Below are positions 26,989-36,282 of a stretch of 55,962 nucleotides of DNA, piece after piece (within the stretch, counting starts at the first letter, position 1; each line of letters opens with the position of its first letter). The translations under genes were made by a program, and so were the position numbers. Where the stretch lies: contig CP070689.1 in NCBI GenBank assembly GCA_020353155.1, positions 2,752,082 through 2,808,043 on the forward strand, read 5' to 3'. This DNA is from Deltaproteobacteria bacterium (GTDB taxonomy: Bacteria > Desulfobacterota > Syntrophobacteria > BM002). Below the pieces are notes generated by a model, which saw nothing but the letters and a program-made list of their open reading frames with translations, ran no database searches and was not told the DNA's origin.

Positions 26989-29172
26989 TTGGCACAGGAT
27001 GTGCTTATCCTCTCTGAGATGAACTCCCACCGAGAAGATGGACCAACAAAAGAGGGTTTTGATCCTGTGGAGAAATCCAATGTTGTCTTGATCGCTGAGG
27101 ATGACAATGAAATCAGAGACTTAGTCTGTACTCAGCTCGAACTAGACGGTTTCACAGTAATCTGCGTTACCAACGGCGACCAGGCGGTTAACGAGAGTCG
27201 TAGTATTAAGCCTGACGTCATTGTCATGGATCTGATGATGCCAAAGATGAATGGCATCGAGGCCATAAAAAAACTGAAAAAGGATGATACTACCCGGCAT
27301 ATTCCCATCATAGTAGGGACTGTGGTCGAGGAAAAAGAAGACATTGTAAAGAGCTTCGAAGCCGGGGCAATATCATACATTTCAAAACCTTACTACATGC
27401 CGGAATTGAAGGCGAGGATCAACTCCGTTCTTGAATCAAAGAAACTCTACGACAGCTTGATGCAATCGGAAGAAAAATACCGCCTCCTGGTTGAAAATGC
27501 CAACGAAGCCATTCTAGTCATCCAGAATGAAATCCTCACATTCTATAATCCAAGGGCTTTCGAGCTCTTAGATCATTCCGATAAGAAACTAAGATCCACA
27601 CCATTTGTGGAATTTATCAACTCAGAAGACAGAGACGAATTTCGCGAGTACCACGAGAGAACCCTCTTGGGGAGGAGGGCCTGCCCTGCACTTTCTTTTC
27701 GCCTCCTTTCAAAAGATGGCAATTACAAATGGGTGGAGACAAAAGGTATCCTCATTGACTGGGACGGCAAACCTGCAACCCTTCATTTCATTACTGATAT
27801 TACGGCCCGCAAGCGGGCGGAAGAAGAAATGCGTTTTCTGGCCTTCTATGATTGCTTGACCGGTTTGCCTAACCGTTTGATGTTTAATGAACACATGAAT
27901 CAAACCTTGGCTTATGCCAAACGCAATAATACTCTCCTTGCAACATTATTTCTGGATCTCGACCATTTCAAAAGGGTTAACGATACACTAGGCCATCACC
28001 TGGGTGACATGCTTTTGCATGCTGTTGGAGAGCGGTTGATAAGGATAATACGTAAGAGCGACATTCTGGCTCGCAATGTGGAAGATATATGCAACACCAA
28101 CGTAGCGCGTTTCGGTGGTGACGAATTCGTTTTGTTACTTACTAATATCAAGAAAGCTCAGGATGCGGCTAAGGTGGCCAGGCGCATTCTGTATACACTT
28201 TCCGATGCTTTTGTCTTGGATTCCCATAAAATATTTATTACCACCAGTATTGGCATCAGCCTCTTTCCTGCAGACGGGCAAGATGGTGAGGACTTGATAA
28301 AAAATGCTGACAAAGCAATGTATCACGCGAAAAACTTGGGTAGAAACAATTACCAGTTTTATGCAGACTCTATCCAGGGTGGCACCCCTGAAAGGGTTAC
28401 TCTAAAAGCGGACCTCTACAAGGCCTTGGAGGCTAAGGAGCTGATTCTTTACTATCAACCGCAGCTGTCTATCGATAAAAAGTCAATTACTGGTACTGAG
28501 GCACTTATACGGTGGCAACATGCAAATTTGGGAGTGGTGCCTCCAGCTGACATAATACCGCTGGCTGAAGAAAGTGGCCTCATCGAATCTGTGAGTAAGT
28601 GGGTACTCCAGACAGCCTGTCAGCAAAACCTGGCCTGGAGAGAGGCTGGTTTGACAGAAATGCGCATGTCAGTGAATCTTTCCAGTCTCCTGTTTAAAGA
28701 GGAAAAACTGGTAGGCTTGATCTCTGAAGTCTTAGAGGAGACCGGCGCGGACCCATCTTTTCTGGAGATAGAACTGCCGGAAAGCTCCTTAATTCAGGAA
28801 GAAAACGCGGTTAAAGCTTTGCGGGATCTGAAGGATTTAGGTGTCCGGATAGCCGCTGATGACTTTGGCACTGGGTATTCATCCCTGCACCATCTGAGGA
28901 ATGTCCCTCTCGACGTCCTGAAGATAGATCGTTCCTTTATAAAGAATATTCCCGAGAATTCCGATCATGCTGCCATTGTTGCCGCCACCATTGCCATGGC
29001 ACACAGCCTGAATCTGGAAGTTGTGGCGGTGGGAGTGGAGACTGAGGAGCAACTGGAGTTTCTGCGCGAGCGGGGATGCGACATAATTCAGGGATACCTA
29101 TTCAGCCCGCCCCTCCCCGCCTATGACATTATCCCGCTGTTGCAGGAAGAAGGCCTAGAAGTCATTGATTAG
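26989..29172 (+). CDS. REC-PAS-GGDEF-EAL c-di-GMP signalling protein
   Basis: 727 aa. Receiver (about 30-150; DDNEIRDLV, D79-region VIVMDLMMPKMNG, K-P in ISKPYY), PAS (about 160-280), GGDEF (about 285-450, with an intact FGGDEFVLLL and RxxD-like upstream) and EAL (about 470-725: EALIRWQH, DDFGTGYSSL, KIDRSFIKNI). Both catalytic signatures look intact, so it may make or degrade c-di-GMP. The start is a TTG at 26989; a GTG at 27001 or ATG at 27019 is possible and no Shine-Dalgarno decides. Its last codons overlap the 3' end of a convergent small gene by 11 bp. Confidence 0.9.
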   Translation: MAQDVLILSEMNSHREDGPTKEGFDPVEKSNVVLIAEDDNEIRDLVCTQLELDGFTVICVTNGDQAVNESRSIKPDVIVMDLMMPKMNGIEAIKKLKKDDTTRHIPIIVGTVVEEKEDIVKSFEAGAISYISKPYYMPELKARINSVLESKKLYDSLMQSEEKYRLLVENANEAILVIQNEILTFYNPRAFELLDHSDKKLRSTPFVEFINSEDRDEFREYHERTLLGRRACPALSFRLLSKDGNYKWVETKGILIDWDGKPATLHFITDITARKRAEEEMRFLAFYDCLTGLPNRLMFNEHMNQTLAYAKRNNTLLATLFLDLDHFKRVNDTLGHHLGDMLLHAVGERLIRIIRKSDILARNVEDICNTNVARFGGDEFVLLLTNIKKAQDAAKVARRILYTLSDAFVLDSHKIFITTSIGISLFPADGQDGEDLIKNADKAMYHAKNLGRNNYQFYADSIQGGTPERVTLKADLYKALEAKELILYYQPQLSIDKKSITGTEALIRWQHANLGVVPPADIIPLAEESGLIESVSKWVLQTACQQNLAWREAGLTEMRMSVNLSSLLFKEEKLVGLISEVLEETGADPSFLEIELPESSLIQEENAVKALRDLKDLGVRIAADDFGTGYSSLHHLRNVPLDVLKIDRSFIKNIPENSDHAAIVAATIAMAHSLNLEVVAVGVETEEQLEFLRERGCDIIQGYLFSPPLPAYDIIPLLQEEGLEVID

Positions 29173-29341
29173 TCTCACCGAGCATCCTTTTTAACTCAGC
29201 AATTTTTTCCTCGAGTTCTTCTATTTCTAGTAACTGGTGCGGTCGAACAGAATGAGCTGGCAGAGCAGCCTCTCTATCGCGAAGCTTCTCCTTCAATTCA
29301 TCAATTTCCTTTAGTAACTGTTCTCTCCTCGCTACAGACAT
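29162..29341 (-). CDS. Small coiled-coil protein (59 aa)
   Basis: Minus-strand ATG at 29341 with AGAGGT upstream. The product is nearly all coiled coil: EQLLKEIDELKEKLRDREAALP, a kink (AHSVRPHQ), then LLEIEELEEKIAELKRML. The LPAHS-PxxLxxIEELE pattern is familiar from small unannotated proteins of deltaproteobacteria, function unknown. It is tail-to-tail with the GGDEF-EAL gene, overlapping by 11 bp. Confidence 0.75.
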   Translation of the reverse strand: MSVARREQLLKEIDELKEKLRDREAALPAHSVRPHQLLEIEELEEKIAELKRMLGETNQ

Positions 29342-29445
29342 GGCAATTACCTCTGGATATGAGCCCTATTTGCAAAAGTCATCTTCTCTGCGCGCTCGGC
29401 GATCTTTGCGGTTAATTAAAAGCTTAGCCTCTGATATCCCCATTC

Positions 29446-30687
29446 TCAAACAGTCTTCAGATACTCGCGGATCATCAGGGCTGCGCTGGCACCCTCACCG
29501 GCAGCACTAGCCACTTGTTTGGTGCTCTTGTCTCGCACGTCACCAGCAGCGAAGATGCCCGGCACACTGGTCTCCAGCAGATGAGGATCACGATTTTCGT
29601 ACCCCGGCGGTCGTTTGCCACTATGAACCAGGTCATGGCCTGTTTGGATGAAACCCCATTGATCCAAAAGCACTCCACTTCCAGTGAGAAATCCGGTGTT
29701 TGGCTCAAGCCCTATAAAAATGAAGGCTCCATCCATGGGCAGGTCTTCCTCTGCACCATTTTGATTGTTCATTACTCTCAGCATCTTTAATTTGGAGCCC
29801 TCACCCAGGAATCTCTTTACTTCTGTATGCCAGAGTACATCAATCTTGGGGTGGCTTAAAACACTCTCCTGAATGATCTGAGTGGCCTTGAACTGCCCGC
29901 TTCGCACCAGTATGGTCACTTTTTCGGCAAACTTGGTCAGCAAAAGGCTTTCCTCGGTGGCGCTGTTACCACCACCAACTACTGCAACTCTCTTGCCCTT
30001 GTAGAAAGGACCATCGCAGGTGGCACAAAAATGGACACCAGCACCTATGAATTCGCTTTCACCAGGCACATTCAATCTTCGGTAGCGGCTACCGGTGGTA
30101 ATTAGCAGAGCCCGGGCGCTATACTCCGAACCATCTCCGGTTTGCACGCAGTGGTAGTTCTCAGGACTGTGAAGGCGAGTAACCTCCTGTGCTTGAAGCA
30201 GTTCCACCTCAAAGCGCTCTGCTTGTTGGCGCAAACGTTGGGAAAATTCGATGCCAGCCACTCCGTCCGGAAATCCGGGCATATTGTCCAGTTTTTCTGT
30301 ACCCGCAGCCTGTCCTCCAAAGGCAGCCCGTTCTATCACCAAGGTATCGATGAACTCGCGAGCCGTGTAAACAGCGGCGGTTAGACCGGCAGGACCTCCC
30401 CCAAGAACAATGAGATCGTAATGACGCCGGCTGGCAGTGGTCTTCAGGCCCAATTTGGCCGCCAATTCTGCATTGCTGGGTTCCGCCAGAAAGGAGCCGT
30501 CAGGAAAAACGATTGTAGGAATGAGTCGTTTGCCCTCGTTTGTCTCCATAACAAAATCTTCCGCATCTTTGTCCTCTTCGATGTCTACCCAGTTGTAGGG
30601 AATTTGGTGTTCCCCTAGAAACTGTTTGCTCTGACGGCAATCTGGGCACCAGTGGGCGCCGTAGACGGTTATTTCTGCTTTCGCCAT
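29446..30687 (-). CDS. Glutaredoxin-thioredoxin reductase fusion
   Basis: 413 aa. Residues 1-80 are a glutaredoxin-like domain with WCPDC (C14, C17) and the TIVFPDGS cis-Pro region; residues 88-410 are a complete thioredoxin reductase: FAD GGGPAGLTAAVY, redox pair CATC (221-224), NADPH VVGGGNSATEESLLL and C-terminal AGDVRDKSTKQVASAAGEGASAAL. The tethered Grx probably receives electrons directly, giving a one-chain NADPH-to-disulfide relay. Fusions of this kind are known but uncommon. The gene is alone on its strand. Confidence 0.95.
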   Translation of the reverse strand: MAKAEITVYGAHWCPDCRQSKQFLGEHQIPYNWVDIEEDKDAEDFVMETNEGKRLIPTIVFPDGSFLAEPSNAELAAKLGLKTTASRRHYDLIVLGGGPAGLTAAVYTAREFIDTLVIERAAFGGQAAGTEKLDNMPGFPDGVAGIEFSQRLRQQAERFEVELLQAQEVTRLHSPENYHCVQTGDGSEYSARALLITTGSRYRRLNVPGESEFIGAGVHFCATCDGPFYKGKRVAVVGGGNSATEESLLLTKFAEKVTILVRSGQFKATQIIQESVLSHPKIDVLWHTEVKRFLGEGSKLKMLRVMNNQNGAEEDLPMDGAFIFIGLEPNTGFLTGSGVLLDQWGFIQTGHDLVHSGKRPPGYENRDPHLLETSVPGIFAAGDVRDKSTKQVASAAGEGASAALMIREYLKTV

Positions 30688-31254
30688 ACCTCATCTCCTT
30701 TTGCCTGAATAGTCAACGGTCTGATCTATTATATTAATCACTTTTTGTTCTTTGTATTCTCTCTGATTAAAAAGGGTTGCACCATAACCTATAGAATTCG
30801 GTTTTTTGCAGCCCCTGTCGATTCTTAATGAAGAGATGACAGCAATTTATTAAGACCAAAAAAGACCAGCTCGCCTCGCCCCGCTCGCATGGAGGGCGTG
30901 GTGGCGGGCAGATCGAACAGCAGGACAAGAAACCGCAAAATGATAAAGTGATCACTTCGATCCGCCTGAGGCGGATTGGATATTCTGGGGTTTAAAATAG
31001 ATGGGGATTATAGCTTACCGGACAAGCTCTTAATGGAGTTAAAATGTTTGCTCTCATCGAAAAAATAAACTCATTGCTCGAGTCCGTCAAGTTCCAGACC
31101 TTAAATTTCTGTTTACCTTTCAACCGGCGATTTTTGCTCCCGTATTTTATCTTGAAAATCGATGTAGATTATTTCATACCAAAAATCTACATATCTTAAA
31201 TTTCTCTCTTATTTTTACTCACAGTGGTTCTAGTAAAAAGGTATTTCTAACCTC

Positions 31255-31283
31255 TTGACAAGACTAAAAGGGCTGCTTAATTT
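31255..31283 (+). promoter_or_regulatory. Promoter of the hsp20 pair
   Basis: TTGACA (31255-31260), 17-bp spacer, TAATTT (31278-31283), followed by about 90 nt of leader to the AAAGGAGGG ribosome site of the first Hsp20. No CIRCE element (TTAGCACTC-N9-GAGTGCTAA) is visible. The rest of the long spacer 30688-31254 has a small palindrome TCCGCCTGAGGCGGA near 30960 and a 51-codon frame at 31044 that I do not call. Confidence 0.5.
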
Positions 31284-31375
31284 TTGGTCGCATCAAACTA
31301 TTGATACTGCCTGCGGCAAGCAGCAAGTATGTAGGTAATTCAACCTAAATAACACTTCGAAAGGAGGGATAGGCC

Positions 31376-31840
31376 ATGGCAGTTATAAGATGGAAACCTG
31401 GTTTTTTTGGCTGGCATCGTGATCCCTTCAGTGAGATGGATCGTCTCAGAAGGGAAATGGACAGAATTGCCGGTGCCTTTGCCGGCGGGAGGGGAATCGC
31501 CCCTGGTGCAGGTGTTTTTCCAGCACTCAATATGTCTGAGGATGACCATAACCTCTACGTAAGGGCAGAATTACCAGGAGTAGCTCCTGAAAACATTGAA
31601 ATAACTACCAAGGAAAACAATCTCATCCTCAAGGGAGAGAGGAAGATTGCTGCGGAGGGAGAAAAAGTTTCATACCACCGCAGGGAACGAGATGCTGGTA
31701 AATTCAGGCGCATTATCTCCCTGCCCACTCGGGTTGATGCCGAAAAAGTTACAGCTGTGTGCAAAAACGGAGTGCTTACAGTAATCTTACCTAAAGCTGC
31801 GGAGGCGAAACCCCGGCAGATTGCAGTGGAATCCCAATAA
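31376..31840 (+). CDS. Small heat shock protein Hsp20, copy 1
   Basis: 154 aa. Alpha-crystallin domain from about 45 to 140: PALNMSEDDHNLYVRAELPGVAPENIEITTKENNLILKGERK, and the A-x-x-x-n-GVLTV-ilPK motif (KNGVLTVILPKA). Short N-terminal arm with R/W/F residues. ATP-independent holdase. SD AAAGGAGGG is excellent. Forms an operon with the second Hsp20 29 bp downstream. Confidence 0.95.
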   Translation: MAVIRWKPGFFGWHRDPFSEMDRLRREMDRIAGAFAGGRGIAPGAGVFPALNMSEDDHNLYVRAELPGVAPENIEITTKENNLILKGERKIAAEGEKVSYHRRERDAGKFRRIISLPTRVDAEKVTAVCKNGVLTVILPKAAEAKPRQIAVESQ

Positions 31841-31869
31841 GCCTACCGTGCTTAGAGGAGGTGATTACA

Positions 31870-32271
31870 ATGGCAGACAAGGACCTACAGGTTAGAGAAA
31901 AACAAGAACTGCAAACCGAAGCCGAACACACCAGGCCAGGTTTGGTTTTTACACCTACAGTGGATATTTTTGAGTCAGAGCAAGAGATCACCGTGCTCGC
32001 CGACATGCCCGGTGTGGCCAGTGATGGTGTAACCATTGATCTGCACAATAACGAACTGAAGATATCGGGCGAGGTTGAACCCCAGGGGTCTGAGACAGAA
32101 AGATACCTGCTCCGAGAGTACGATACTGGAAGGTTCCACCGACATTTCACCATTTCTGACCGTATCGATCAGAGCAGAATCAGCGCTTCTATGAAAGATG
32201 GAGTCCTCAGGTTGGTATTGCCCAAAGCGGAAAAGGCAAAGCCAAGACGAATTGAAGTAAAGGCGGAGTGA
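31870..32271 (+). CDS. Small heat shock protein Hsp20, copy 2
   Basis: 133 aa from the ATG at 31870 with AGAGGAGGT at good spacing. Alpha-crystallin domain PTVDIFESEQEITVLADMPGVASDGVTIDLHNNELKISGE ... MKDGVLRLVLPKAEKAKPRRIEVK. Longer charged N-terminus than copy 1. Tandem unequal Hsp20 genes often co-assemble; here that is inferred. A clear terminator follows. Confidence 0.95.
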   Translation: MADKDLQVREKQELQTEAEHTRPGLVFTPTVDIFESEQEITVLADMPGVASDGVTIDLHNNELKISGEVEPQGSETERYLLREYDTGRFHRHFTISDRIDQSRISASMKDGVLRLVLPKAEKAKPRRIEVKAE

Positions 32272-32296
32272 TAATTAGAGCTCTTTAGCGAACTTG

Positions 32297-32319
32297 AGCG
32301 GGCCCGAAGCCCGCTTTTT
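32297..32319 (+). terminator. Rho-independent terminator of the hsp20 operon
   Basis: AGCGGGC (32297-32303), loop CCGAA, GCCCGCT (32309-32315) and a T run to 32319. It lies 26 bp past the second Hsp20 stop. Confidence 0.9.
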
Positions 32320-32362
32320 ATTTGGCAGAAAAAGTGAGATTTAATCAGAGATTAGATTTGTT

Positions 32363-32386
32363 ATTCAGGAAACATCCGGGTTAGGC
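32363..32386 (+). repeat. REP-like element overlapping a gene end
   Basis: ATTCAGGAAACATCCGGGTTAGGC, a variant of the ATTCATGAAAYATCCGGGTTARGC repeat, supplies the last codons (NPDVS) and stop of the histidine kinase. Confidence 0.55.
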
Positions 32387-33735
32387 AAAATGAAATAGAA
32401 GTTGTTACCAAGGTGAGTGGGCTCATAGCCCACCACTCCATCGTGCATTTCCACCGCCCTCTTGACGAAACTCAGTCCGTGACCCGTACCTGGCACATTA
32501 GCGGCCTCAGCTCCTCGATATCCCTCTTCAAAGATATGTTCGCGCTCCTCTGGTGGGATGTGCGGTCCGGTGCTGAATAAGTTGAATTTTATTCCATCCT
32601 GGCCCGGACCGAAATAGTCCTTCAGAACTTCCTGGCCAAAGGCTATGAATGTCTTCGGGTTTCCATCTCCATCATGTACGGTAAGAGTGTACTTCAAAGC
32701 ATTTGAGAACAGGTTGGCATAAACTTGCGAGATAAGCCCTACATCTGCCACCGCCACCAGGGACTCGTAAGGCACTCCTCCTAGGTGTTCATCAATGTCT
32801 ATGCCCTTTGAGTGGAAGCGCTCCCTAAACCGCTCCAACTGAGGGTCGATGATCTCCTCTTTGAACTTGCAAAGACGCTTTTGGGGAATGAAGCGACCCT
32901 CTTTAAAATGACTACGGCGAAACAGGCTTTCCACGAAAAGACTGATGTTGCGGTTGTGCCTTTCAATGTTAGAGTATTCGTCCTCCAGACCACGGTTTAT
33001 TTCCTGCAGCTCTGCCATTACCCGCTTTTGCCAGAGATGGTCAACCGTTCCCTCTTCACCAAGTTCAGCGCATTTCTCCTGAAGCACCTTTTCAATCTCA
33101 AGGTTTTTGTGGATTTTAGCCTCAAGGCGCCTGAGAAAGAGGCGAAAGGCCATATTGGGCACTATAACGTTGTGTTCGATATCGGCAACAAGCGATTCGA
33201 TGAACTTCAAATGTTCAACATTTTTTTGCTGCAAAATCCTGTTGTAAAGGGCATAGCCGATGCGGTTGGCAAATTTCTGGAAATAGAATTTCTCACTCTT
33301 GCTGAGATCACTTCCAGGAGTAACTTGTAGCATGCCAAGCAGTTCTTGCTTTTTTGCTCTGGCACCCACATTTTTTGGCACCATCTTGCCTAATATGGGG
33401 GCGAACAAGGAATTATTCTCGACGAATGCTTCATTTCTCTGCTTTATGCCCGCAGGTGGTAGTTTTTCGGGCGAACCATGGTATCCTTCTTTGCTAGTGC
33501 AGACCAGAACCAGCTCTTCTCTTTTGCTGTCCACCAAGTATAGATTCGTATCAAGTCCGAAGTGGGTCTTAGGTACGGCTACGCAGACACGGTAGAGGTC
33601 TTCCAGGGACTCGAACTCCTGGGCCAAATCGAAAAAGGTTTTTAGGGCGTCGTCTTGCTGATTGGAAAAATCATATTGGGCGTAATCACGCTTTTTGTCT
33701 TCGATCCTGGAAAATATGTAGGCGAGATCTTCCAT
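32365..33735 (-). CDS. Atypical sensor histidine kinase with GAF-like input
   Basis: 456 aa, soluble. Residues about 30-165 resemble a GAF-type sensor (DLYRVCVAVPKTHFGLDTNLYLVDSKREELVLV). A helical hairpin with DIEHNVIVPN (H188) takes the position of the phospho-accepting helix. The C-terminus is a HATPase: SNALKYT (N box), FNLFSTGPHIPPEEREHIFEEGYRG and GTGHGLSFVKRAVEMHDG. No cognate regulator is adjacent; the sigma54 activator at 42355-43764 is about 9 kb away with an abnormal receiver. The 3' end coincides with a REP-like copy (32363-32386). Confidence 0.85.
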   Translation of the reverse strand: MEDLAYIFSRIEDKKRDYAQYDFSNQQDDALKTFFDLAQEFESLEDLYRVCVAVPKTHFGLDTNLYLVDSKREELVLVCTSKEGYHGSPEKLPPAGIKQRNEAFVENNSLFAPILGKMVPKNVGARAKKQELLGMLQVTPGSDLSKSEKFYFQKFANRIGYALYNRILQQKNVEHLKFIESLVADIEHNVIVPNMAFRLFLRRLEAKIHKNLEIEKVLQEKCAELGEEGTVDHLWQKRVMAELQEINRGLEDEYSNIERHNRNISLFVESLFRRSHFKEGRFIPQKRLCKFKEEIIDPQLERFRERFHSKGIDIDEHLGGVPYESLVAVADVGLISQVYANLFSNALKYTLTVHDGDGNPKTFIAFGQEVLKDYFGPGQDGIKFNLFSTGPHIPPEEREHIFEEGYRGAEAANVPGTGHGLSFVKRAVEMHDGVVGYEPTHLGNNFYFILPNPDVS

Positions 33736-33834
33736 AGTTCACCGGGAAGGCAAAATTCTCTAACCCCTCAACTGCGCCCCTATCATCAACCTCTCGGTTG
33801 ATCTTAACTCAGTGGCTCTAGTTAACGCAAGTCC

Positions 33835-34482
33835 TCAGCTTGAGGATGCCAAAGCCGCCTCAACCAAACGATTGAGAGCCGAGGCCACCGCCTCATTGAG
33901 AGTTTCTTCCACCTTCTGGCGTTCAAAGCGCATGACGCTCTCTTCCGGGCGAACCTCAATGCTCTTGGTCACCACTTTCCCCTGAGCCTTGAGTCCCAAC
34001 TTGGCTGACAGCTTCACCGTGTATCGAAGTGTGGTTTTCAAGGTAGACGACTGCGCCTTTACTTCCAGGGCCTCTATCTTTCCTGCTATGACGATATCCA
34101 CCTCTGGCGGCAGATCTTTTAGATTTTGCGGAGTTGGATCCCAAGTTGAAATTGTAACCACAGGAATATTCCTCGCCTTGAGGGAGCGGCGCAGTATATC
34201 AGTGAAATCTTCAGAAGCGGAGGATGATTCGAGACGGATAGGCTCCTCTCTGCCGTCACCCAGGATTCGTGCTCCCAACTTTTCGGTGGAAATCCGACCG
34301 TCCTCGAAGGGCACAACGCCAATGGTGAGTTTCGTCGTCGGCCCTTGCTCTCCCGTTGGATGGGGGCGGAGATGGAGCCAATAAGTCTTGTGCTTGGCGC
34401 AGGTGACCAGGCTCCCGAGAAGGATCACAATTAAAAAGGTGTAAATGGCCTTTCTTTTAACTGGTATACTGGTGGGTACCAC
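33835..34482 (-). CDS. Predicted lipoprotein, unknown
   Basis: 215 aa from a GTG at 34482 with GGAGGTGA upstream. A signal peptide (AIYTFLIVILLGSLVTC) ends at a lipobox with C28. The mature protein (TIGVVPFEDGRISTEKLGARI ... EVDIVIAGKIEALEVKAQSSTLKTTLRYTVKLSAKLGLKAQGKVVTKS) shows repeated strands like those of small periplasmic/outer-membrane lipoproteins of the LPS- or curli-associated type, but no family is certain. It lies between HtrA and the histidine kinase on the same strand. Confidence 0.75.
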   Translation of the reverse strand: MVPTSIPVKRKAIYTFLIVILLGSLVTCAKHKTYWLHLRPHPTGEQGPTTKLTIGVVPFEDGRISTEKLGARILGDGREEPIRLESSSASEDFTDILRRSLKARNIPVVTISTWDPTPQNLKDLPPEVDIVIAGKIEALEVKAQSSTLKTTLRYTVKLSAKLGLKAQGKVVTKSIEVRPEESVMRFERQKVEETLNEAVASALNRLVEAALASSS

Positions 34483-34654
34483 GCATCACCTCCATGTCTC
34501 CGACCCCTTAGATTATTTCGGTCGGGCCAATGATTCCACCTGAAACAACAGCCCTTATGGCCTCCTCTACGCTCCATCCTGGCTCCCTGGTTTCGAACTT
34601 CCTTGACCACCACCATGGTTGCTGAGGTGGGTCTGTTCTCCCTAGCCGGCACGG

Positions 34655-35722
34655 TCAAAAGTCACCCAACAGAAGGGGCCGCTCCGTGAGCCGCATTTCC
34701 ACCTCCCTTGTCTCTCCACCATAGTAGAGAGTCAAACGCACTTTGTCGCCCACCCTGAGTGAACTCACCAACTTGCTCAACTCATCCCGTGCGGTGAAAA
34801 CATGACCGTTGATTGCAACTATGATATCTCCACCGAAAAGATACTCCGTGCCGGCAAGGGTGATGGGCAAATCCCCTTCATTCAGGCCTGCCTGCTCAGC
34901 AGGACTCTCAGGTTCAACCGTCTCCACCATGAACCCGTCCACCAAGGGTAGATTAATGATCTGTCCAAGCTCTTTCTGGATGAATTTGCCGCCGACTCCG
35001 AGCCAGGGTCGAATAATCCTACCCTTGGCAAGAAGTTCGGGAAGAACCCTCTTGGCCATGTTAATGGGTACAGCAAAATTGATGCTTTCACCCTGACCAA
35101 GCATCGCCGTGTTGATGCCGATGACCTCTCCACAACCGTTCACCAGTGGGCCGCCGGAGTTGCCGGGATTGACAGCCGCGTCAGTCTGAATGAGTGGCAA
35201 CTCCGGGCTCATAGGGGAGGCCGAGAGAGTGCGGTTAACCCCGGATATTATACCTTTTGTCAGAGTCTGTTCCAGGCCGAAGGGATTACCGATGGCCAAA
35301 ACGTCCTCCACGGTTTGAACCTTGTCAGAGTCACCCAAAATCGCTACAGGAAGGTTTTTCACCGGCACTGAAATTCGAAGTACGGCCAAATCGAGAAATG
35401 GATCCACACCAACAAGGTCGGCCCGGGTGGTAAAGCCGCTGTCCAGAATTACATCAATGGTTTGATGGCCGAAGACAAGGTGAGAGTTTGTAAGAATGAC
35501 TCCTTCCTTACCGATAATAAAACCTGAGCCCACCGAGGTGGCCAAACGGTCTTTGGCCTTGAAAGGATCGAAGGACATCGCCGAAATAGATACGACCGAG
35601 GGGGAAACTTTTCTGAAGATCTCGGGCACTGATTCAGTACAAGCGGACCTGGCCGACGCCTCGGGTTTTATCATGCCAAGTAAGACCAAAGCGATGACTA
35701 TTGAAGTATGATATTTTTTCAT
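34655..35722 (-). CDS. HtrA/DegP-type periplasmic serine protease
   Basis: 355 aa from the ATG at 35722 (AGGTAA upstream); a longer frame to 35800 begins in sequence unlike a signal peptide. N-terminal signal sequence (KKYHTSIVIALVLLGMIKPEASA). Catalytic triad context: TNSHLV (His), DPFLDLAVLR (Asp) and NPGNSGGPL (Ser). One PDZ domain (about 240-345, FMVETVEPESPAEQAGLNEGDLPI ... GDIIVAINGHVF). Degrades or refolds damaged envelope proteins. Its spacing to the preceding 141-aa gene suggests a shared unit. Confidence 0.93.
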   Translation of the reverse strand: MKKYHTSIVIALVLLGMIKPEASARSACTESVPEIFRKVSPSVVSISAMSFDPFKAKDRLATSVGSGFIIGKEGVILTNSHLVFGHQTIDVILDSGFTTRADLVGVDPFLDLAVLRISVPVKNLPVAILGDSDKVQTVEDVLAIGNPFGLEQTLTKGIISGVNRTLSASPMSPELPLIQTDAAVNPGNSGGPLVNGCGEVIGINTAMLGQGESINFAVPINMAKRVLPELLAKGRIIRPWLGVGGKFIQKELGQIINLPLVDGFMVETVEPESPAEQAGLNEGDLPITLAGTEYLFGGDIIVAINGHVFTARDELSKLVSSLRVGDKVRLTLYYGGETREVEMRLTERPLLLGDF

Positions 35723-35811
35723 TCTGTTACCTAACAGAGCCCTAACCAATACGAGGCCGGAGCACGGCGAAAAACTTCGTCGTGCTCCTTTCCTCTTCAA
35801 AAAAAGCTTGG

Positions 35812-36222
35812 CTAGAGTTCGTACTCACCCTCCATGTCTAGGATGAACTCATTTGGAGTTGGTCCGGTGGTCACGGTGAAACCACCCTCCCCTTTGATGG
35901 TGGCCAGTTTGCCCGTTCCCCTGTAGGTTTTCCAGGTGCCTTTGGTGGTTTTGCTCTTCCCATCTCGTTGGCCTTCGAAACGGCTGTACACAGAGCCGTA
36001 TTGAAAATGGGTCATGGCATAACCCTGCATCGACCCCGATCCCTTGGTGCGGTCATGGAAATTGACACTGCGGCGGGAGAGAAATTCTCCGGCCACTCCC
36101 GGTGTATAATCTATGGGCTCTCCCTCCATTTCCACTAGCATCAAAGTATGGTCCGGTTCGTCATGAACGCAGAGGGCCTCTCTTCTGGTAACGCGCAGTT
36201 TGTAAGTGGCTTTTCTTAACAT
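35812..36222 (-). CDS. Hypothetical beta-rich protein
   Basis: 136 aa from the ATG at 36222, which has a near-perfect AAGGAGGT. No signal peptide. The C-terminal half alternates strands and Gly (YSRFEGQRDGKSKTTKGTWKTYRGTGKLATIKGEGGFTV ... LDMEGEYEL), like an allene-oxide-cyclase-type or DUF3224-like barrel; I do not assign it. It lies 89 bp upstream of the htrA start. Confidence 0.72.
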   Translation of the reverse strand: MLRKATYKLRVTRREALCVHDEPDHTLMLVEMEGEPIDYTPGVAGEFLSRRSVNFHDRTKGSGSMQGYAMTHFQYGSVYSRFEGQRDGKSKTTKGTWKTYRGTGKLATIKGEGGFTVTTGPTPNEFILDMEGEYEL

Positions 36223-36282
36223 AGCTACCTCCTTCAAGTGATTAGTTTAGATTAATGAAAAACATAACTCATTAGCTCTTAG

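Noticed and set aside
30767..30955. 62-codon minus-strand frame in the spacer before hsp20
   Set aside because: No ribosome site or recognisable pattern; Pro/Cys-rich chance frame.
31044..31199. 51-codon plus-strand frame before hsp20
   Set aside because: TGGAG lies upstream but the product has no recognisable feature and overlaps likely promoter sequence; not enough to call.
34431..34658. 75-codon minus-strand frame between htrA and the lipoprotein
   Set aside because: Overlaps the lipoprotein's start and signal peptide in another frame; no ribosome site.
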